This document shows, piece after piece, positions 15,731 to 24,880 of a DNA stretch of 64,000 bases. Positions within the stretch are counted from its first letter, which is position 1. The number at the start of each line of letters is the position of its first letter. The position numbers and the translations under genes are program-made. Under the pieces are notes generated by a model that had not been told where the DNA came from, did not search any database, and saw only the letters and a list, made by a program, of their open reading frames with translations. The stretch comes from UBA11524 sp051886675 (GTDB lineage: Bacteria; Bacillota; Clostridia; Christensenellales; Aristaeellaceae): the NCBI GenBank assembly GCA_051886675.1, contig JBJEYH010000350.1:1-64000 (forward strand), in the 5' to 3' direction.

Positions 15731-16661
15731 TGCGCAGCGTGAAATCCTCCTTTCGGTCAGGCACATGGACGTTTGCTTCGGCAAGCGCAGGAACCGCTTC
15801 AAGGCGGTCAACAACGTCAGCTTTGACATCTACAAGGGCGAAACCTTCGGCCTGGTAGGGGAGTCCGGTTCGGGCAAAACCACCATCGGCCGCGCCATCG
15901 CGCGGATCCATCCCACGACGGATGGCGAGGTGATCTTCAAGGGGCAGCGGATCAACGGCAAAATCTCCAGGCAGCTGGACCGGCAGGTGACGCGCCAGAT
16001 CCAGATGATCTTCCAGGATCCCATGGCCTCGCTGAACGAACGCGCCAAGGTGGACTACATCGTGTCGGAGGGCCTGTACAGCGGCGGACACATCCCGGAG
16101 GCGGAGCGCAAGGCCCGGGTCGAGAAGGCGCTGGCGGAGGTTGGTCTGCTGCCGGAGTTCGCGACCCGCTTCCCCCATGAGTTTTCCGGCGGACAGCGTC
16201 AGCGCATCGGCGTGGCGCGGGCGCTGATCATGCAGCCGGAGTTCATCATCGCCGACGAGCCCATCTCCGCCCTGGACGTGTCCATTCGCGCGCAGGTGCT
16301 CAACCTGCTCAGCAAGCTCCAGCAGGAGCGCGCTCTGACCTATCTGTTCATCTCCCATGACCTGTCGGTGATGCGCTTCATCTGCGACCGCATTGCCGTC
16401 ATCCACAAGGGCGTGCTGGTGGAGCTGGCCGATACGGAAACGCTCTTCGCCCATCCGCTGCATCCCTACACGCAGGCGCTGCTGTCGGCGATTCCGCTGC
16501 CCGATCCGGCCCGGGAGAAGAACAAGACGCTGCTGGTCTATGATCCCAGTCAGCACGAGTATGAAACCGATCATCCCGCCTGGGTCGAAATCGAGCCCGG
16601 GCACATGGTCTGGGCCAATCAGAAGGAAGCCGACAATTACCGCAGGATCCTGAACGCGTGA
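15723..16661 (+). CDS. oppF: oligopeptide ABC transporter ATP-binding protein, OppF type
   Basis: 312 residues. Walker A GESGSGKTTIGRAI, signature FSGGQRQRIGVARAL, Walker B FIIADEPISALDV and H-loop SHDLSVM are complete, and the C-terminus carries HPLHPYTQALLSAIP typical of OppF/DppF. Its start ATG lies inside the end of oppD, a translational coupling. An 87-base spacer with a weak GC stem separates it from the racemase gene, which therefore looks co-transcribed. Confidence 0.92.
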   Translation: MTDAQREILLSVRHMDVCFGKRRNRFKAVNNVSFDIYKGETFGLVGESGSGKTTIGRAIARIHPTTDGEVIFKGQRINGKISRQLDRQVTRQIQMIFQDPMASLNERAKVDYIVSEGLYSGGHIPEAERKARVEKALAEVGLLPEFATRFPHEFSGGQRQRIGVARALIMQPEFIIADEPISALDVSIRAQVLNLLSKLQQERALTYLFISHDLSVMRFICDRIAVIHKGVLVELADTETLFAHPLHPYTQALLSAIPLPDPAREKNKTLLVYDPSQHEYETDHPAWVEIEPGHMVWANQKEADNYRRILNA

Positions 16662-16748
16662 TCTGAAGCGGACGGCCACGCAGCAGGGATCGCTCCGGCC
16701 ATGGGCCGCGGCGATCCCTCTTGCATCAGGCGGGAAAGAAGGGGCAAC

Positions 16749-17891
16749 ATGATCTCCTGTGAAGAAGCGACCTCCCGGTGCTGGGCGGAGGTTGATCTGT
16801 CCCGGCTACTGCATAACTACCGCACCGCGCTGGGGCATCTGAAGGCGCCCACGCAGCTGATCTGCGTGCTGAAGGCGGATGCCTACGGCCTTGGCGCCCC
16901 CGTGGTTGCCCGGCGGCTGCGGCAGGAGGGGCAGCGGCTGTTTGCCGTGGCCTCTTGCAATGAGGCGGCGGAGGTTCGGCGGGCTGTGCCGGACGGCGAG
17001 GTGCTGATCCTCGGCCTGTGCGGGGAGGCGCAGCTGGCGCACGCGGTGAAGGCCGGCATGCTCCTGACGGTGTTCTCCGGGCGGTATGCCGACGCGGTCA
17101 TCCGGGCGGTGAAGGCGGCAGGGCGGCCTGCGCGGGTGCATATCAAGCTGGAAACGGGGCTGAACCGGCTGGGCTTCGGGCCGGAGGAAGCCGTCAGCGC
17201 GGCGCTGCGCATGCGTGAGAGCGGCGCGGTGGCGCTGGAGGGGCTGTTCACCCACCTGGCGCTGCGGGATCAGGCATCGGACCGGCGGCAGCTGGATCTG
17301 CTGACCGCCTGCCGGGACGAGCTGGCCCGGCGGGGCGTGAGCATCCCGATGGTGCACGCGCTGGACAGCATCGGCATGGTGCGGTATCCTGACGATCATC
17401 TCGACGCGGTGCGCACCGGGGCGTGGCTCTACGGCGTATACCCCAGGCGCTACGAGCATCCGGAGGAGAGCCTCCTGGCCCTGACGGTCAAAACCCGCAT
17501 CGCGCGGCTGCACCGCGTTCCGGCGGGGGAATGCCTGGGCTATGACGAAACGCATCCCCTCCGGCGGGACAGCGTGATTGCGACGCTGTCGGCGGGGTAT
17601 ATCGACGGCTATCCCCGGCTGAACAGCGTTGGCGAGGTGGAAATCCGCGGCAGGCGCGCGCCGGTGGTGGGTCTGGTCTGCATGGATCAGATGATGGTGG
17701 ACGTCACCGACATCCCGGAGGCCCGCGAGGGCGACGCGGTGACGCTGCTGGGCGGTTCCATCGGCGTGGACGAATACGCGCAGTGGGGGAACCTCAACCG
17801 CAACGAATCCCTTGCCCGCACCGGGAAACGGGTTCCGCGGGTGTATCTGGAAGACGGCCGGGTTGTCGGCATCATCGACGCCCTGGCGTAA
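16749..17891 (+). CDS. alr: alanine racemase family protein (PLP, fold III)
   Basis: 380 residues from ATG 16749 (AAGAAGGGG upstream; an earlier GTG/ATG would lack a ribosome binding site). Lys42 in VLKADAYGLG is the PLP lysine. HIKLETGLNRLGF, GLFTHLA and IATLSAGYIDGYPR follow in the right order, and the catalytic Tyr is in LGYDETHPL. The segment normally reading ANSAA is HALDSIGMVRYP here, so the active-site wall differs from standard Alr and the substrate could be another amino acid. It interconverts L- and D-amino acids; in this operon it likely turns released D-Ala into L-Ala. Its stop is 12 bases before the amidohydrolase start. Confidence 0.8.
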   Translation: MISCEEATSRCWAEVDLSRLLHNYRTALGHLKAPTQLICVLKADAYGLGAPVVARRLRQEGQRLFAVASCNEAAEVRRAVPDGEVLILGLCGEAQLAHAVKAGMLLTVFSGRYADAVIRAVKAAGRPARVHIKLETGLNRLGFGPEEAVSAALRMRESGAVALEGLFTHLALRDQASDRRQLDLLTACRDELARRGVSIPMVHALDSIGMVRYPDDHLDAVRTGAWLYGVYPRRYEHPEESLLALTVKTRIARLHRVPAGECLGYDETHPLRRDSVIATLSAGYIDGYPRLNSVGEVEIRGRRAPVVGLVCMDQMMVDVTDIPEAREGDAVTLLGGSIGVDEYAQWGNLNRNESLARTGKRVPRVYLEDGRVVGIIDALA

Positions 17892-17903
17892 GGAGGCGCG
17901 GTC

Positions 17904-19097
17904 ATGGACGATCAGCAGCTCAGGCAAATCGTCAATGCCCAGAAGGATTGGATCATTGCCCTGCGGCGGAAGCTCCACCGCGTACCGGAGGGGGGCTTCC
18001 AGGAGTACAAAACCCAGAAGATCATCATGGACGCGCTGGATGAAATCGGCGTGCCCTATACCACTGAGCGCACCTGGGTGATCGGCCTGATCGAGGGGGC
18101 GTATCCCGGGGAAACCGTGGGCATCCGCGCGGACATGGACGCGCTTCCCCTGGCCGAGCCGGAGGGCTGTCCCTTCCGCTCAGAGCACGAGGGGATGATG
18201 CACGCCTGCGGGCATGACGCGCATGTGGCGATGGCCCTTGGCGCGGCCAGGGTGCTCAGCGGCTTGCGGGGGCAGCTTCACGGGCGTGTGAAGCTGCTCT
18301 TCCAGCCTGCAGAGGAAACCGTCGGCGGCGCGGAGCCCATGGTTCGGGCGGGCGCGATGGAGCATCCCCACGTGGATCGGGTGTACGGGCTGCATGTGAT
18401 GCCCCATCTGCCGGTGGGCAAGGTGGAAACCCGGACCGGCACGCTCAACGCCTCCACCGACGGCGTCAGGCTGACCATCCGCGGCAAGGCGGGGCATGGC
18501 GCGTATCCGGAGCAGGGCGTGGACGCGATTGTCTGCGCGGCGCAGGTGATCACGGCGCTGCAAAGCGTGGTCGCGCGGAATGTGTCCCCCCTGCAAAGCG
18601 CGGTGCTGACCATCGGCACCATCGAGGGCGGCAGCGCGCAGAACATCATCTGCGACGAGGTGCGCATGCGCGGCACCCTGCGCACGGCCAACGCGGAGCT
18701 TCGCGAGGCGATGAAGGAGCGCATCGCGCAGATTGCAGAAAACGTCGCTGCCGGCATGGGCTGCAGGGCGGAGGTCAGCATTACGCCCGGCTACGCGGCG
18801 CTGGTCAACGACGATGGGGAAGTCGCGAGGGTCAGGCGGGTCGCGGCAAGGCTGTTGGGCGAGGACAACGTGGTGGAAAAGCCTGCGCCCAGCATGGGCG
18901 GGGAGGATTTTTCGTTCTTCAGCGACTGCGCGCCGGGGGCGTTTTTCCATGTGGGCTGCGTCAGCCCCGCGTGGATGCCCGCGCCGCCGCTGCACAGCAG
19001 GGATTTCCGCATTGACGAGGACTGCCTGACCATCGGCACGCTGATGCATGTGGCCCTCGCGCTCGATTGTGATACGCAAGGAGGAGACGCTCAATGA
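17904..19097 (+). CDS. M20 family (M20D) amidohydrolase/peptidase
   Basis: 397 residues with AAGGAGGCG before ATG 17904. Metal ligands are visible in GIRADMDALPL (Asp), HACGHDAHVAM (His, Asp), FQPAEE (catalytic and metal Glu) and the late MGGEDFSFF/GAFFHVG. This is the IAA-Leu/hippurate hydrolase-type subfamily that removes acyl groups or splits N-acyl amino acids and dipeptides in the cytosol. It overlaps the next gene by four bases (ATGA). In this operon it could free amino acids from stem-peptide fragments, but the substrate is not readable. Confidence 0.9.
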   Translation: MDDQQLRQIVNAQKDWIIALRRKLHRVPEGGFQEYKTQKIIMDALDEIGVPYTTERTWVIGLIEGAYPGETVGIRADMDALPLAEPEGCPFRSEHEGMMHACGHDAHVAMALGAARVLSGLRGQLHGRVKLLFQPAEETVGGAEPMVRAGAMEHPHVDRVYGLHVMPHLPVGKVETRTGTLNASTDGVRLTIRGKAGHGAYPEQGVDAIVCAAQVITALQSVVARNVSPLQSAVLTIGTIEGGSAQNIICDEVRMRGTLRTANAELREAMKERIAQIAENVAAGMGCRAEVSITPGYAALVNDDGEVARVRRVAARLLGEDNVVEKPAPSMGGEDFSFFSDCAPGAFFHVGCVSPAWMPAPPLHSRDFRIDEDCLTIGTLMHVALALDCDTQGGDAQ

Positions 19098-19894
19098 AGA
19101 AGCTGTTCATTTCCGCCGATCTGGAGGGAACCACCGGCATCACCCACTGGGACGAAACCGAAATCGGCAAGCCGCTCTACGACCGCTTTGCCGCCCAGAT
19201 GACCCGCGAGGTGGCCGCGGCCTGCGAAGGCGCCATCGAGGCGGGCTATGAGGACATTCTGGTGAAGGACGCCCACGATTCCGGCCGCAACATCGACCCC
19301 GCCGGTCTGCCCGAGCAGGCCCGGATTTTCCGCGCCTGGAGCCGCCATCCCTATTCGATGATGTTCGGCCTGGACGACAGCTTTGACGGCGTGGTGTTCA
19401 CCGGCTATCACAACGCGGCGGGCACCAACAGCAATCCGCTGTCCCACACCATGAACCGGGGCAACAACCATGTGAAGATCAACGGCGTCATCGCCTCCGA
19501 GCTGATGATGAACAGCCTGACCGCCGCCTACGTCGGCGTGCCGGTGTTCTGCGTGTGCGGCGACAAGGGGCTGTGCGACTGGATTCAGTCCGTGAACCCC
19601 AACATCGAGGTGGTGCCCGTCAGCGAGGGCACGGGCAACGGCTCCCTGTCCATTCATCCGAACGTGGCGGTGCGGCGCATCCGCGAAACCGTCGCGAGGG
19701 CTGTTCAGAAGGACGGCCGGGACTGCATGTTCCCGTTGCCGGAGCGCTTCCATGTGGAGATCAACTTCCGGGAGCATTACCGCGCCTATGACGGCGGCTT
19801 CTATCCCGGCGCGGTGCAGGTGGATGAGAAGACCGTCGCCTTTGACGCCGACGACTGGATGGACTGCCTGAAGTTCTTCCACTGGGTGCTGTAA
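19094..19894 (+). CDS. dppA: M55 family D-aminopeptidase (DppA type)
   Basis: 266 residues. The zinc ligands of Bacillus DppA are matched: Asp9 and Glu11 in ISADLEG, His61 in DAHD, His106 in GYHN and Glu136 in ASELMMN. His118 after PLSHT is the putative catalytic base. The enzyme family is a cytoplasmic decamer that cleaves D-Ala-D-Ala and D-Ala-Gly-Gly, that is, it releases N-terminal D-residues. Its position straight after a peptide importer and M20 gene is the strongest hint that imported peptides contain D-amino acids. Translation is coupled to the M20 gene by the ATGA overlap. Confidence 0.9.
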   Translation: MKKLFISADLEGTTGITHWDETEIGKPLYDRFAAQMTREVAAACEGAIEAGYEDILVKDAHDSGRNIDPAGLPEQARIFRAWSRHPYSMMFGLDDSFDGVVFTGYHNAAGTNSNPLSHTMNRGNNHVKINGVIASELMMNSLTAAYVGVPVFCVCGDKGLCDWIQSVNPNIEVVPVSEGTGNGSLSIHPNVAVRRIRETVARAVQKDGRDCMFPLPERFHVEINFREHYRAYDGGFYPGAVQVDEKTVAFDADDWMDCLKFFHWVL

Positions 19895-19906
19895 AAGGAG
19901 CGGCCA

Positions 19907-20845
19907 ATGATTTACGGCAGGAAGCTGAAACCGGGCGATACGCTGGGCCTCATTGCGCCCTCCGGGGTGATTCGCCGGGAAGGCGCGATTGAGCGCGCCG
20001 TCGCTGAAACGGTGCGCATGGGCTTCAGGGTCAGGCTGGGCGAAAGCCTCGGGCAGAAGTACGGCTATCTGTCCGGGCCGGATGAGGTTCGCGCCCGGGA
20101 CGTCAACGCCATGTTTGCTGACGACGGGGTGGACGCCATCATCTGCATCCGCGGGGGCTACGGGGCCATGCGCCTGCTGGATCGCCTGGACTATGACATG
20201 ATCGCCCGGCATCCGAAAATTTTCGTGGGCTATTCCGACATCACGGCGCTGCACATCGCGCTGCTGGAAAGGTGCGGCCTGGTGACCTTCCATGCCCCGA
20301 TGGCCGTGTCCGACTGGTCGGACGGGCCGCTGGACGACTTCTCCCGCGAATGGATGGACCGGGTGCTGATGCATGCACAGCCGGCAGGGGAGCTGCTGAA
20401 TCCGCCGGACTATCCCCGGCAGACGGTGCATCCCGGCCAGGCGGAAGGCCTGCTCGTGGGCGGCAACCTGACGCTGATCGCGGGCTCGCTGGGAACGCCC
20501 TGGGAGCTGGATACGAAGGGACGCATCCTCTTCATCGAGGAGATCGGCGAGAGCACCTATCGCGTCGACCGTCTGCTGACCCAGCTGCGGAACGCAGGCA
20601 AATTCGCGGACTGCGCGGGCGTGGTGTTCGGCGATTTCGCGAAATGCACGATGGAATATCCGGACTATGCCCTGACGCTGGAGGAAGTGATCCGGGACGT
20701 GGTGGCCCCCTGCGGCAAGCCTGTGTTCACCGGGCTGCGGTGCGGCCATTGCAGCCCGAAGCTGACGCTGCCCCTGGGCGTCCGGTGCCGGATGGATGCC
20801 GGCCGATGCAGCCTCGCCGTGCTGGAAAGCGCGGTCACGGCGTGA
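19907..20845 (+). CDS. S66 family LD-carboxypeptidase (LdcA/MccF type)
   Basis: 312 residues. Nucleophile Ser110 sits in VGYSDITAL, the catalytic Glu in FIEEIGESTYRVDRLL and the His in CGHCSPKLTLPLG. The DTLGLIAPSG start and ICIRGGYGAMRLLD are family signatures. There is no signal peptide, so it acts inside the cell, like LdcA, which trims the terminal D-Ala from the L-Lys/Dap-D-Ala bond of recycled tetrapeptides; the MccF branch instead cleaves nucleotide-peptide antibiotics. The D-peptide context favours stem-peptide recycling. Confidence 0.9.
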   Translation: MIYGRKLKPGDTLGLIAPSGVIRREGAIERAVAETVRMGFRVRLGESLGQKYGYLSGPDEVRARDVNAMFADDGVDAIICIRGGYGAMRLLDRLDYDMIARHPKIFVGYSDITALHIALLERCGLVTFHAPMAVSDWSDGPLDDFSREWMDRVLMHAQPAGELLNPPDYPRQTVHPGQAEGLLVGGNLTLIAGSLGTPWELDTKGRILFIEEIGESTYRVDRLLTQLRNAGKFADCAGVVFGDFAKCTMEYPDYALTLEEVIRDVVAPCGKPVFTGLRCGHCSPKLTLPLGVRCRMDAGRCSLAVLESAVTA

Positions 20846-21050
20846 ACCTCCCCGGCATCGGCAACGCGTCCGCTCTGCCCTGTGAAGCATGTGATCGCAC
20901 AGGCATACCATACGATGATCCAACGTCGCCGGCGCAGCTGCCCGCGCCTTGTCGATGCGGGCGTCCGGCCACTTCGCCGGGCGGCGGAATGAAAAATCGC
21001 TTCGCATCCTGTGCCCTGGTGATTTGAGAACCGTTGAAGGAGAAATACAG

Positions 21051-22463
21051 ATGCAAATTGATGCAAACGCGCTTGACGCGCGCATCCGGGAGCTGATCCG
21101 CAGGGAGCGGCTGCCCGGCGTGACGGTCTGCGTCAAGGGGCCTGAGGGCGTGGTGTTCGAGCAGGCCTACGGCTACAGGGATGCAGCGCTGTCCGTGCCC
21201 ACCGATCCGGACACCATGTTCGGCATTGCGTCCATGTCCAAGTCCATCACCTGCCTGGCGCTGTCCATCCTGGAGACGGAGGGGAAGCTGAGCTGGGATG
21301 ATCCGGTGTACAGGTATTTCCCGGACTTCCGCGTTCCCGGCGCGCCGCGGGATACGGTCACCCTGCGGACGCTGGCCCGGCATACCAGCGGCATTCCGCC
21401 CATGGAGCCCCTGGAATGGTCCATCGCCGTCAACAGCGTGAACCGCAGCGGCGAGTGGATCGACGCCATGCGGCAAAGCGCGCCCAATCCGATGAACACC
21501 ATCGATCAGGTGATCGGGTACATCGCCAGCTGCCCGTATCCGACGGTTGGTGCGCCGGGGGAGAACATGTCCTACAGCAATGAGGGCTACGCGATTCTCT
21601 CCTATGTGGCGGATCAGGCGGCGGGCATGCCCCTGGAGCAGTTCTGCATGGAGCGGATCTTCCGGCCGCTGGGCATGACGCGCACCATCATGGATGATGA
21701 CTGCGTATCCGCCCGCGCGCTGTCCGGCGGGAACATCACGTCCCTCTTTGAAAGGGAGGATGGCGAGCTGCTCTGCGATGACAACTGGAGCGTGCTGCCG
21801 CCCTTCCGCGGCTGTGCCATGGTGAAATCCACCGCGCGGGATATGGCGGCCTATTATCGCTGCCTGGCCAGCTATGGCATGCACGAAGGGGTGCAGACGC
21901 TGCCCCGCGCGGCGGTGGAGGCCATGATCGGGCCCGGGATTCCCGCGCAGGAGATCGCCTGCTATGGCCTTGGCCTGTACAAGCGCGTGAAGTGCGGGCA
22001 TACCATCTGCGAGCATTCCGGCGGCCTGCATGGCGTATCCACCAAGGGCGGGCTGCTGCTGGGCGAGGGCTATGGCTTCGCGGTGCTGTGCAACTGCGGC
22101 GACGAGGACATGGACGATATCATGTGGACGCTCTACAACGCCGTGATGGGGCTTCCGCTGGATACCTGTCACCGCTGGTTTGTGCCTGCCGGACGGGAAT
22201 TCTCCGACCCCGGGATGCTCCTGGGACGCTATGTGGGGCATGAGGGCGTACCGTCCATCGTGGACGTTCATCAGGAGGATGGCCAGCTGCGGGCGATTGT
22301 CAGCAAGCGGGACTTGAAGCTGGTCTACTGCGGGGGGCTGCGCTTCCTGGGGATGGATCCGGTGGACGGCACGCGGGTTCGCGCGCGGCTGGAGTTCTTC
22401 ACCCGGAACGGACACGCCTGGGGCGTGCGCTGCGGCAGCCGGATTCTGTCTCTGGAGGAATAA
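21051..22463 (+). CDS. beta-lactamase-fold serine hydrolase (class C/DD-peptidase/esterase type)
   Basis: 470 residues from ATG 21051 (GAAGGAG). Active-site motifs are Ser61-x-x-Lys64 (IASMSKSIT), Tyr175-Ser-Asn177 (NMSYSNEGY) and His322-Ser-Gly-Gly, followed by a C-terminal beta domain of about 100 residues. There is no signal peptide, so it is cytosolic rather than a secreted beta-lactamase. The fold covers D-aminopeptidases, DD-carboxypeptidases and esterases; a D-peptidase would fit the operon. It lies 205 bases after the S66 gene, and that gap holds no clear promoter or terminator. Confidence 0.85.
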   Translation: MQIDANALDARIRELIRRERLPGVTVCVKGPEGVVFEQAYGYRDAALSVPTDPDTMFGIASMSKSITCLALSILETEGKLSWDDPVYRYFPDFRVPGAPRDTVTLRTLARHTSGIPPMEPLEWSIAVNSVNRSGEWIDAMRQSAPNPMNTIDQVIGYIASCPYPTVGAPGENMSYSNEGYAILSYVADQAAGMPLEQFCMERIFRPLGMTRTIMDDDCVSARALSGGNITSLFEREDGELLCDDNWSVLPPFRGCAMVKSTARDMAAYYRCLASYGMHEGVQTLPRAAVEAMIGPGIPAQEIACYGLGLYKRVKCGHTICEHSGGLHGVSTKGGLLLGEGYGFAVLCNCGDEDMDDIMWTLYNAVMGLPLDTCHRWFVPAGREFSDPGMLLGRYVGHEGVPSIVDVHQEDGQLRAIVSKRDLKLVYCGGLRFLGMDPVDGTRVRARLEFFTRNGHAWGVRCGSRILSLEE

Positions 22464-22501
22464 CCGCTCCTGCATCGGCCATCGACGGCCGGTTGCGCTG
22501 C

Positions 22502-22573
22502 AAAAAAAGCGCCCTGTCCGTTTCCTGCGCAGAGTGCCCGTGGCGCTGCGAGGCGATGGACAGGACGCTTTTT
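22502..22573. terminator. long-stem bidirectional terminator after the peptide operon
   Basis: AAAAAAAGCGCCCTGTCC pairs with GGACAGGACGCTTTTT (one mismatch), with a 38-base GC-rich loop that can itself fold. A-run on one side and T-run on the other. Confidence 0.7.
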
Positions 22574-22770
22574 CATTGGATGAACCGGCGGCATGCCGTT
22601 CGGGGCAGCCCCATCATCCATCCGGCCCGCGGGGGAATCGCGGGACACGCGCTGCGTCAGCGGACCGCTACCAATGGAATGGTCGCCAGGGTGCGCCTCT
22701 TTGGCGAAGATGCTTTGACCCCGCCGGGAGCGATGTGCTGGAGGATGCCGCCGTCCTGACGGCACGAAGA

Positions 22771-22804
22771 AGCCATCCGGACGGACTTGTCCGGATGGCT
22801 TTTG
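22771..22804. terminator. bidirectional Rho-independent terminator
   Basis: AGCCATCCGGAC pairs perfectly with GTCCGGATGGCT over a 6-base loop and is followed by TTTGCTC. It ends the minus-strand transglutaminase gene and would back up the terminator at 22502. The 200 bases between the two hairpins hold no gene that I can see. Confidence 0.8.
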
Positions 22805-22817
22805 CTCATAGGTGCGT

Positions 22818-24194
22818 TCAGTCCATATCCTCGCAGGCCACCAGGCTGGCGCTGCCGTTCAGCTGACGTCCGGTGAAGGGCTGGGATGCGCCGATGCGCT
22901 CCAGCTCGCCGGACTGGTTGTCGTAGGGATCCACCCGCAGGGCGTGCATGGCGGGCGTCAGAGCCGCCTGGAACTGCCGGTTGGCCACCATGCGCATGGG
23001 ATCGAGGTTGCCGAAGTAGAAGGCGTGGCGTTCGCTACTGCCGCTGCGGTACGCGCTGCCGCCGAAGCTCGGGTCGGCAAACAGCCAGCCCCAGCCGTCC
23101 AGATAAAACTGCGCCCAGTCGTGACTGCCGGTATAGTCCGCGTCGATGCACAGGCCGCTCTGCCAGCGGGCGGGGATGCCCGCAATCCGGCACAGAATGA
23201 TGAACAGCAGCGCCTGCAGGCCGCAGTCGCCCCTGAGATTGACGGCGCAGTATTCCCCCAGGTTGTCAATCTGGAAATAGTCCCGCATGAAGGAATACTT
23301 CACCCGGGTGGTCACAAAGGTATAGAACCGCCAGGCCCTGCCCACGGCCGTGGTTTCGCCCTGGGCGATCTCGGCCGCCAGCGCGCGCAGATACGGCGTA
23401 AAGCGGATGTACGCCCCCTCCTCGGCCAGATCCGCCTCGCAGGGAGGCTCCGCCATGGGATAAAGCGGCGCGTCCGGCGCGGCAGCATGCAGCGGATCGG
23501 CATAGCGGATGCAGCTGACATAGCTGTAGCGCAGGCGGAATTCCTGCCAGGTGTCCAGCTTTCGATGCCACCAGGCCGTCCGGGCGGGGGCGTTGGGTTC
23601 GCCAAGGCCGTCCGGATCGCCGGAGAGCAGCCGTATATCACTTTGCTGGGCGCAGGCTGCCGGGAAGGGCAGATGCGCCAGGTATTCGCCGGGGACAAAG
23701 TCTTCCTGTTCCACGGACAGGCTGGTTTCCAGGGTGATGCGGCGGCACAGCCGGCCCTTCTCCCGGATGGTGCGGATCATCGGGTCCAGCCACGGGCTGT
23801 CCGGGCTGACCTCCTTCCCTGCGCGGCGGATGAGCTCGGGGTATTTGGCCAGGCTCCTGTGAAAGCGCACAAAATAGCGCTTTTCCCCGTTGATGTAGAT
23901 GAAATCCACCTTCCCGGCCAGCTCCCACTGTTCAAGCTCCTCGTCCGTCATGCCGGGGATCAGCTCCTGCAGCCGGGCCAGGGCCTGCGCCCGGTTCCAT
24001 GGATATTGCGTGGGCAGACGGCGGATGCGCTCCTTCTCGCACACAAGGCGTGCGCGAAGCAGCTCCGGCAGCTCCTCCTGCAGATGGCAGTCGATGGCCT
24101 TCACCGCGCCTGCCAGATCGCCCGCCCATTTCCGCTTGAGAATGTCCTCCGGCAGCGGCATGGACAGCGAATCGACACATTGATTGATATTCAT
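22818..24194 (-). CDS. transglutaminase-like domain protein, cytosolic
   Basis: 458 residues from ATG 24194 (AGGAGG at 24203-24208 in minus sense; the upstream extension has none). The C-terminal third is a transglutaminase-like fold with the complete triad: Cys324 in LRGDCGLQALLF, His358 in GSHDWAQFY and Asp374 in LFADPSFGG. The N-terminal 280 residues are helical then beta-rich (SLSVEQEDFVPGEYLAHLP), as in other bacterial transglutaminase-core proteins. There is no signal peptide. Such proteins usually act as cysteine proteases or amidases. It converges with the D-peptide operon across two terminators, so a link to peptide breakdown is possible but unproven. Confidence 0.85.
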   Translation of the reverse strand: MNINQCVDSLSMPLPEDILKRKWAGDLAGAVKAIDCHLQEELPELLRARLVCEKERIRRLPTQYPWNRAQALARLQELIPGMTDEELEQWELAGKVDFIYINGEKRYFVRFHRSLAKYPELIRRAGKEVSPDSPWLDPMIRTIREKGRLCRRITLETSLSVEQEDFVPGEYLAHLPFPAACAQQSDIRLLSGDPDGLGEPNAPARTAWWHRKLDTWQEFRLRYSYVSCIRYADPLHAAAPDAPLYPMAEPPCEADLAEEGAYIRFTPYLRALAAEIAQGETTAVGRAWRFYTFVTTRVKYSFMRDYFQIDNLGEYCAVNLRGDCGLQALLFIILCRIAGIPARWQSGLCIDADYTGSHDWAQFYLDGWGWLFADPSFGGSAYRSGSSERHAFYFGNLDPMRMVANRQFQAALTPAMHALRVDPYDNQSGELERIGASQPFTGRQLNGSASLVACEDMD

Positions 24195-24880
24195 GGATAA
24201 ACCTCCTGCGGTTGATAGGACCATTGTAGCACATTTTCTCCGGCAATGTGGATGAAAAGCAGGAAAAATGCAGAAGCCATCCTGCATAAGGCGCTGCCGC
24301 CCGCATGACAGCAGACGCCTGCGGCCGGCTGGACGTGGCGCGCGCCCGCAGCGGCGGCTTCGCGCCATGCACAGCCGGGACTCTTGTGATGACGGCAATG
24401 CCCATCCAGTCAGGCAGGGACATCCCCGTCCTGTCCGTATTTCCCCTTTTGCCCGGGAAACCGTGCTGTCCACATGCGAGGCAGGGCTTCTGGCTGATCG
24501 GCCGGATTGCTCCATCGGCCGCGCCTTCTCAGGCTTCCGTCCAATGGCATGTGCAGCCGCACCACCGAATCACAGCAATGGCTGCTGTGCCGGCTTCGCA
24601 CCGGCGTCCCTGATCATTCGGGCCCGCTTTCGACACGAACGCCTTGCCGGGCTATTACACTTTCCGTGAGCATGACATCACGGAAGGCTGCTCTGGTCTG
24701 CCCGGGGAAGCTGCGCGGGGCATCCTTCGTTTGATCCGGATTGATTCGGCCTGCGTCTGCGGGGAACACAAAAAATCTTCCAGATGGTAAAATGTTTACA
24801 GTGCGTTCATAATCGGACATGAAGTATTCATAAGTACATGGTATCATAGTCATGATGAATCCTGAAGGAGGCCATTGGTC
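24195..24880. other. intergenic region without a supported gene
   Basis: About 690 bases between divergent genes. Near 24225 there is a TACAAT box on the minus strand without a good -35, and the last 100 bases before 24881 are AT-rich with TTTACA and TATCAT elements at poor spacing. Open frames on both strands lack family motifs. Confidence 0.4.

Noticed and set aside
13052..15829. A 925-codon open frame on the minus strand opposite oppC-oppD
   Set aside because: It mirrors the real transporter genes; its composition is His/Arg/Gln-rich with no family motif, as expected for the antisense of GC-rich coding sequence.
16701..16748. Upstream start for the alanine racemase gene
   Set aside because: The extension MGRGDPSCIRRERRGN has no ribosome binding site, and homologues begin near the ATG at 16749.
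22325..22765. Minus-strand frame after the beta-lactamase-type gene
   Set aside because: It runs through two terminator hairpins and has no motif.
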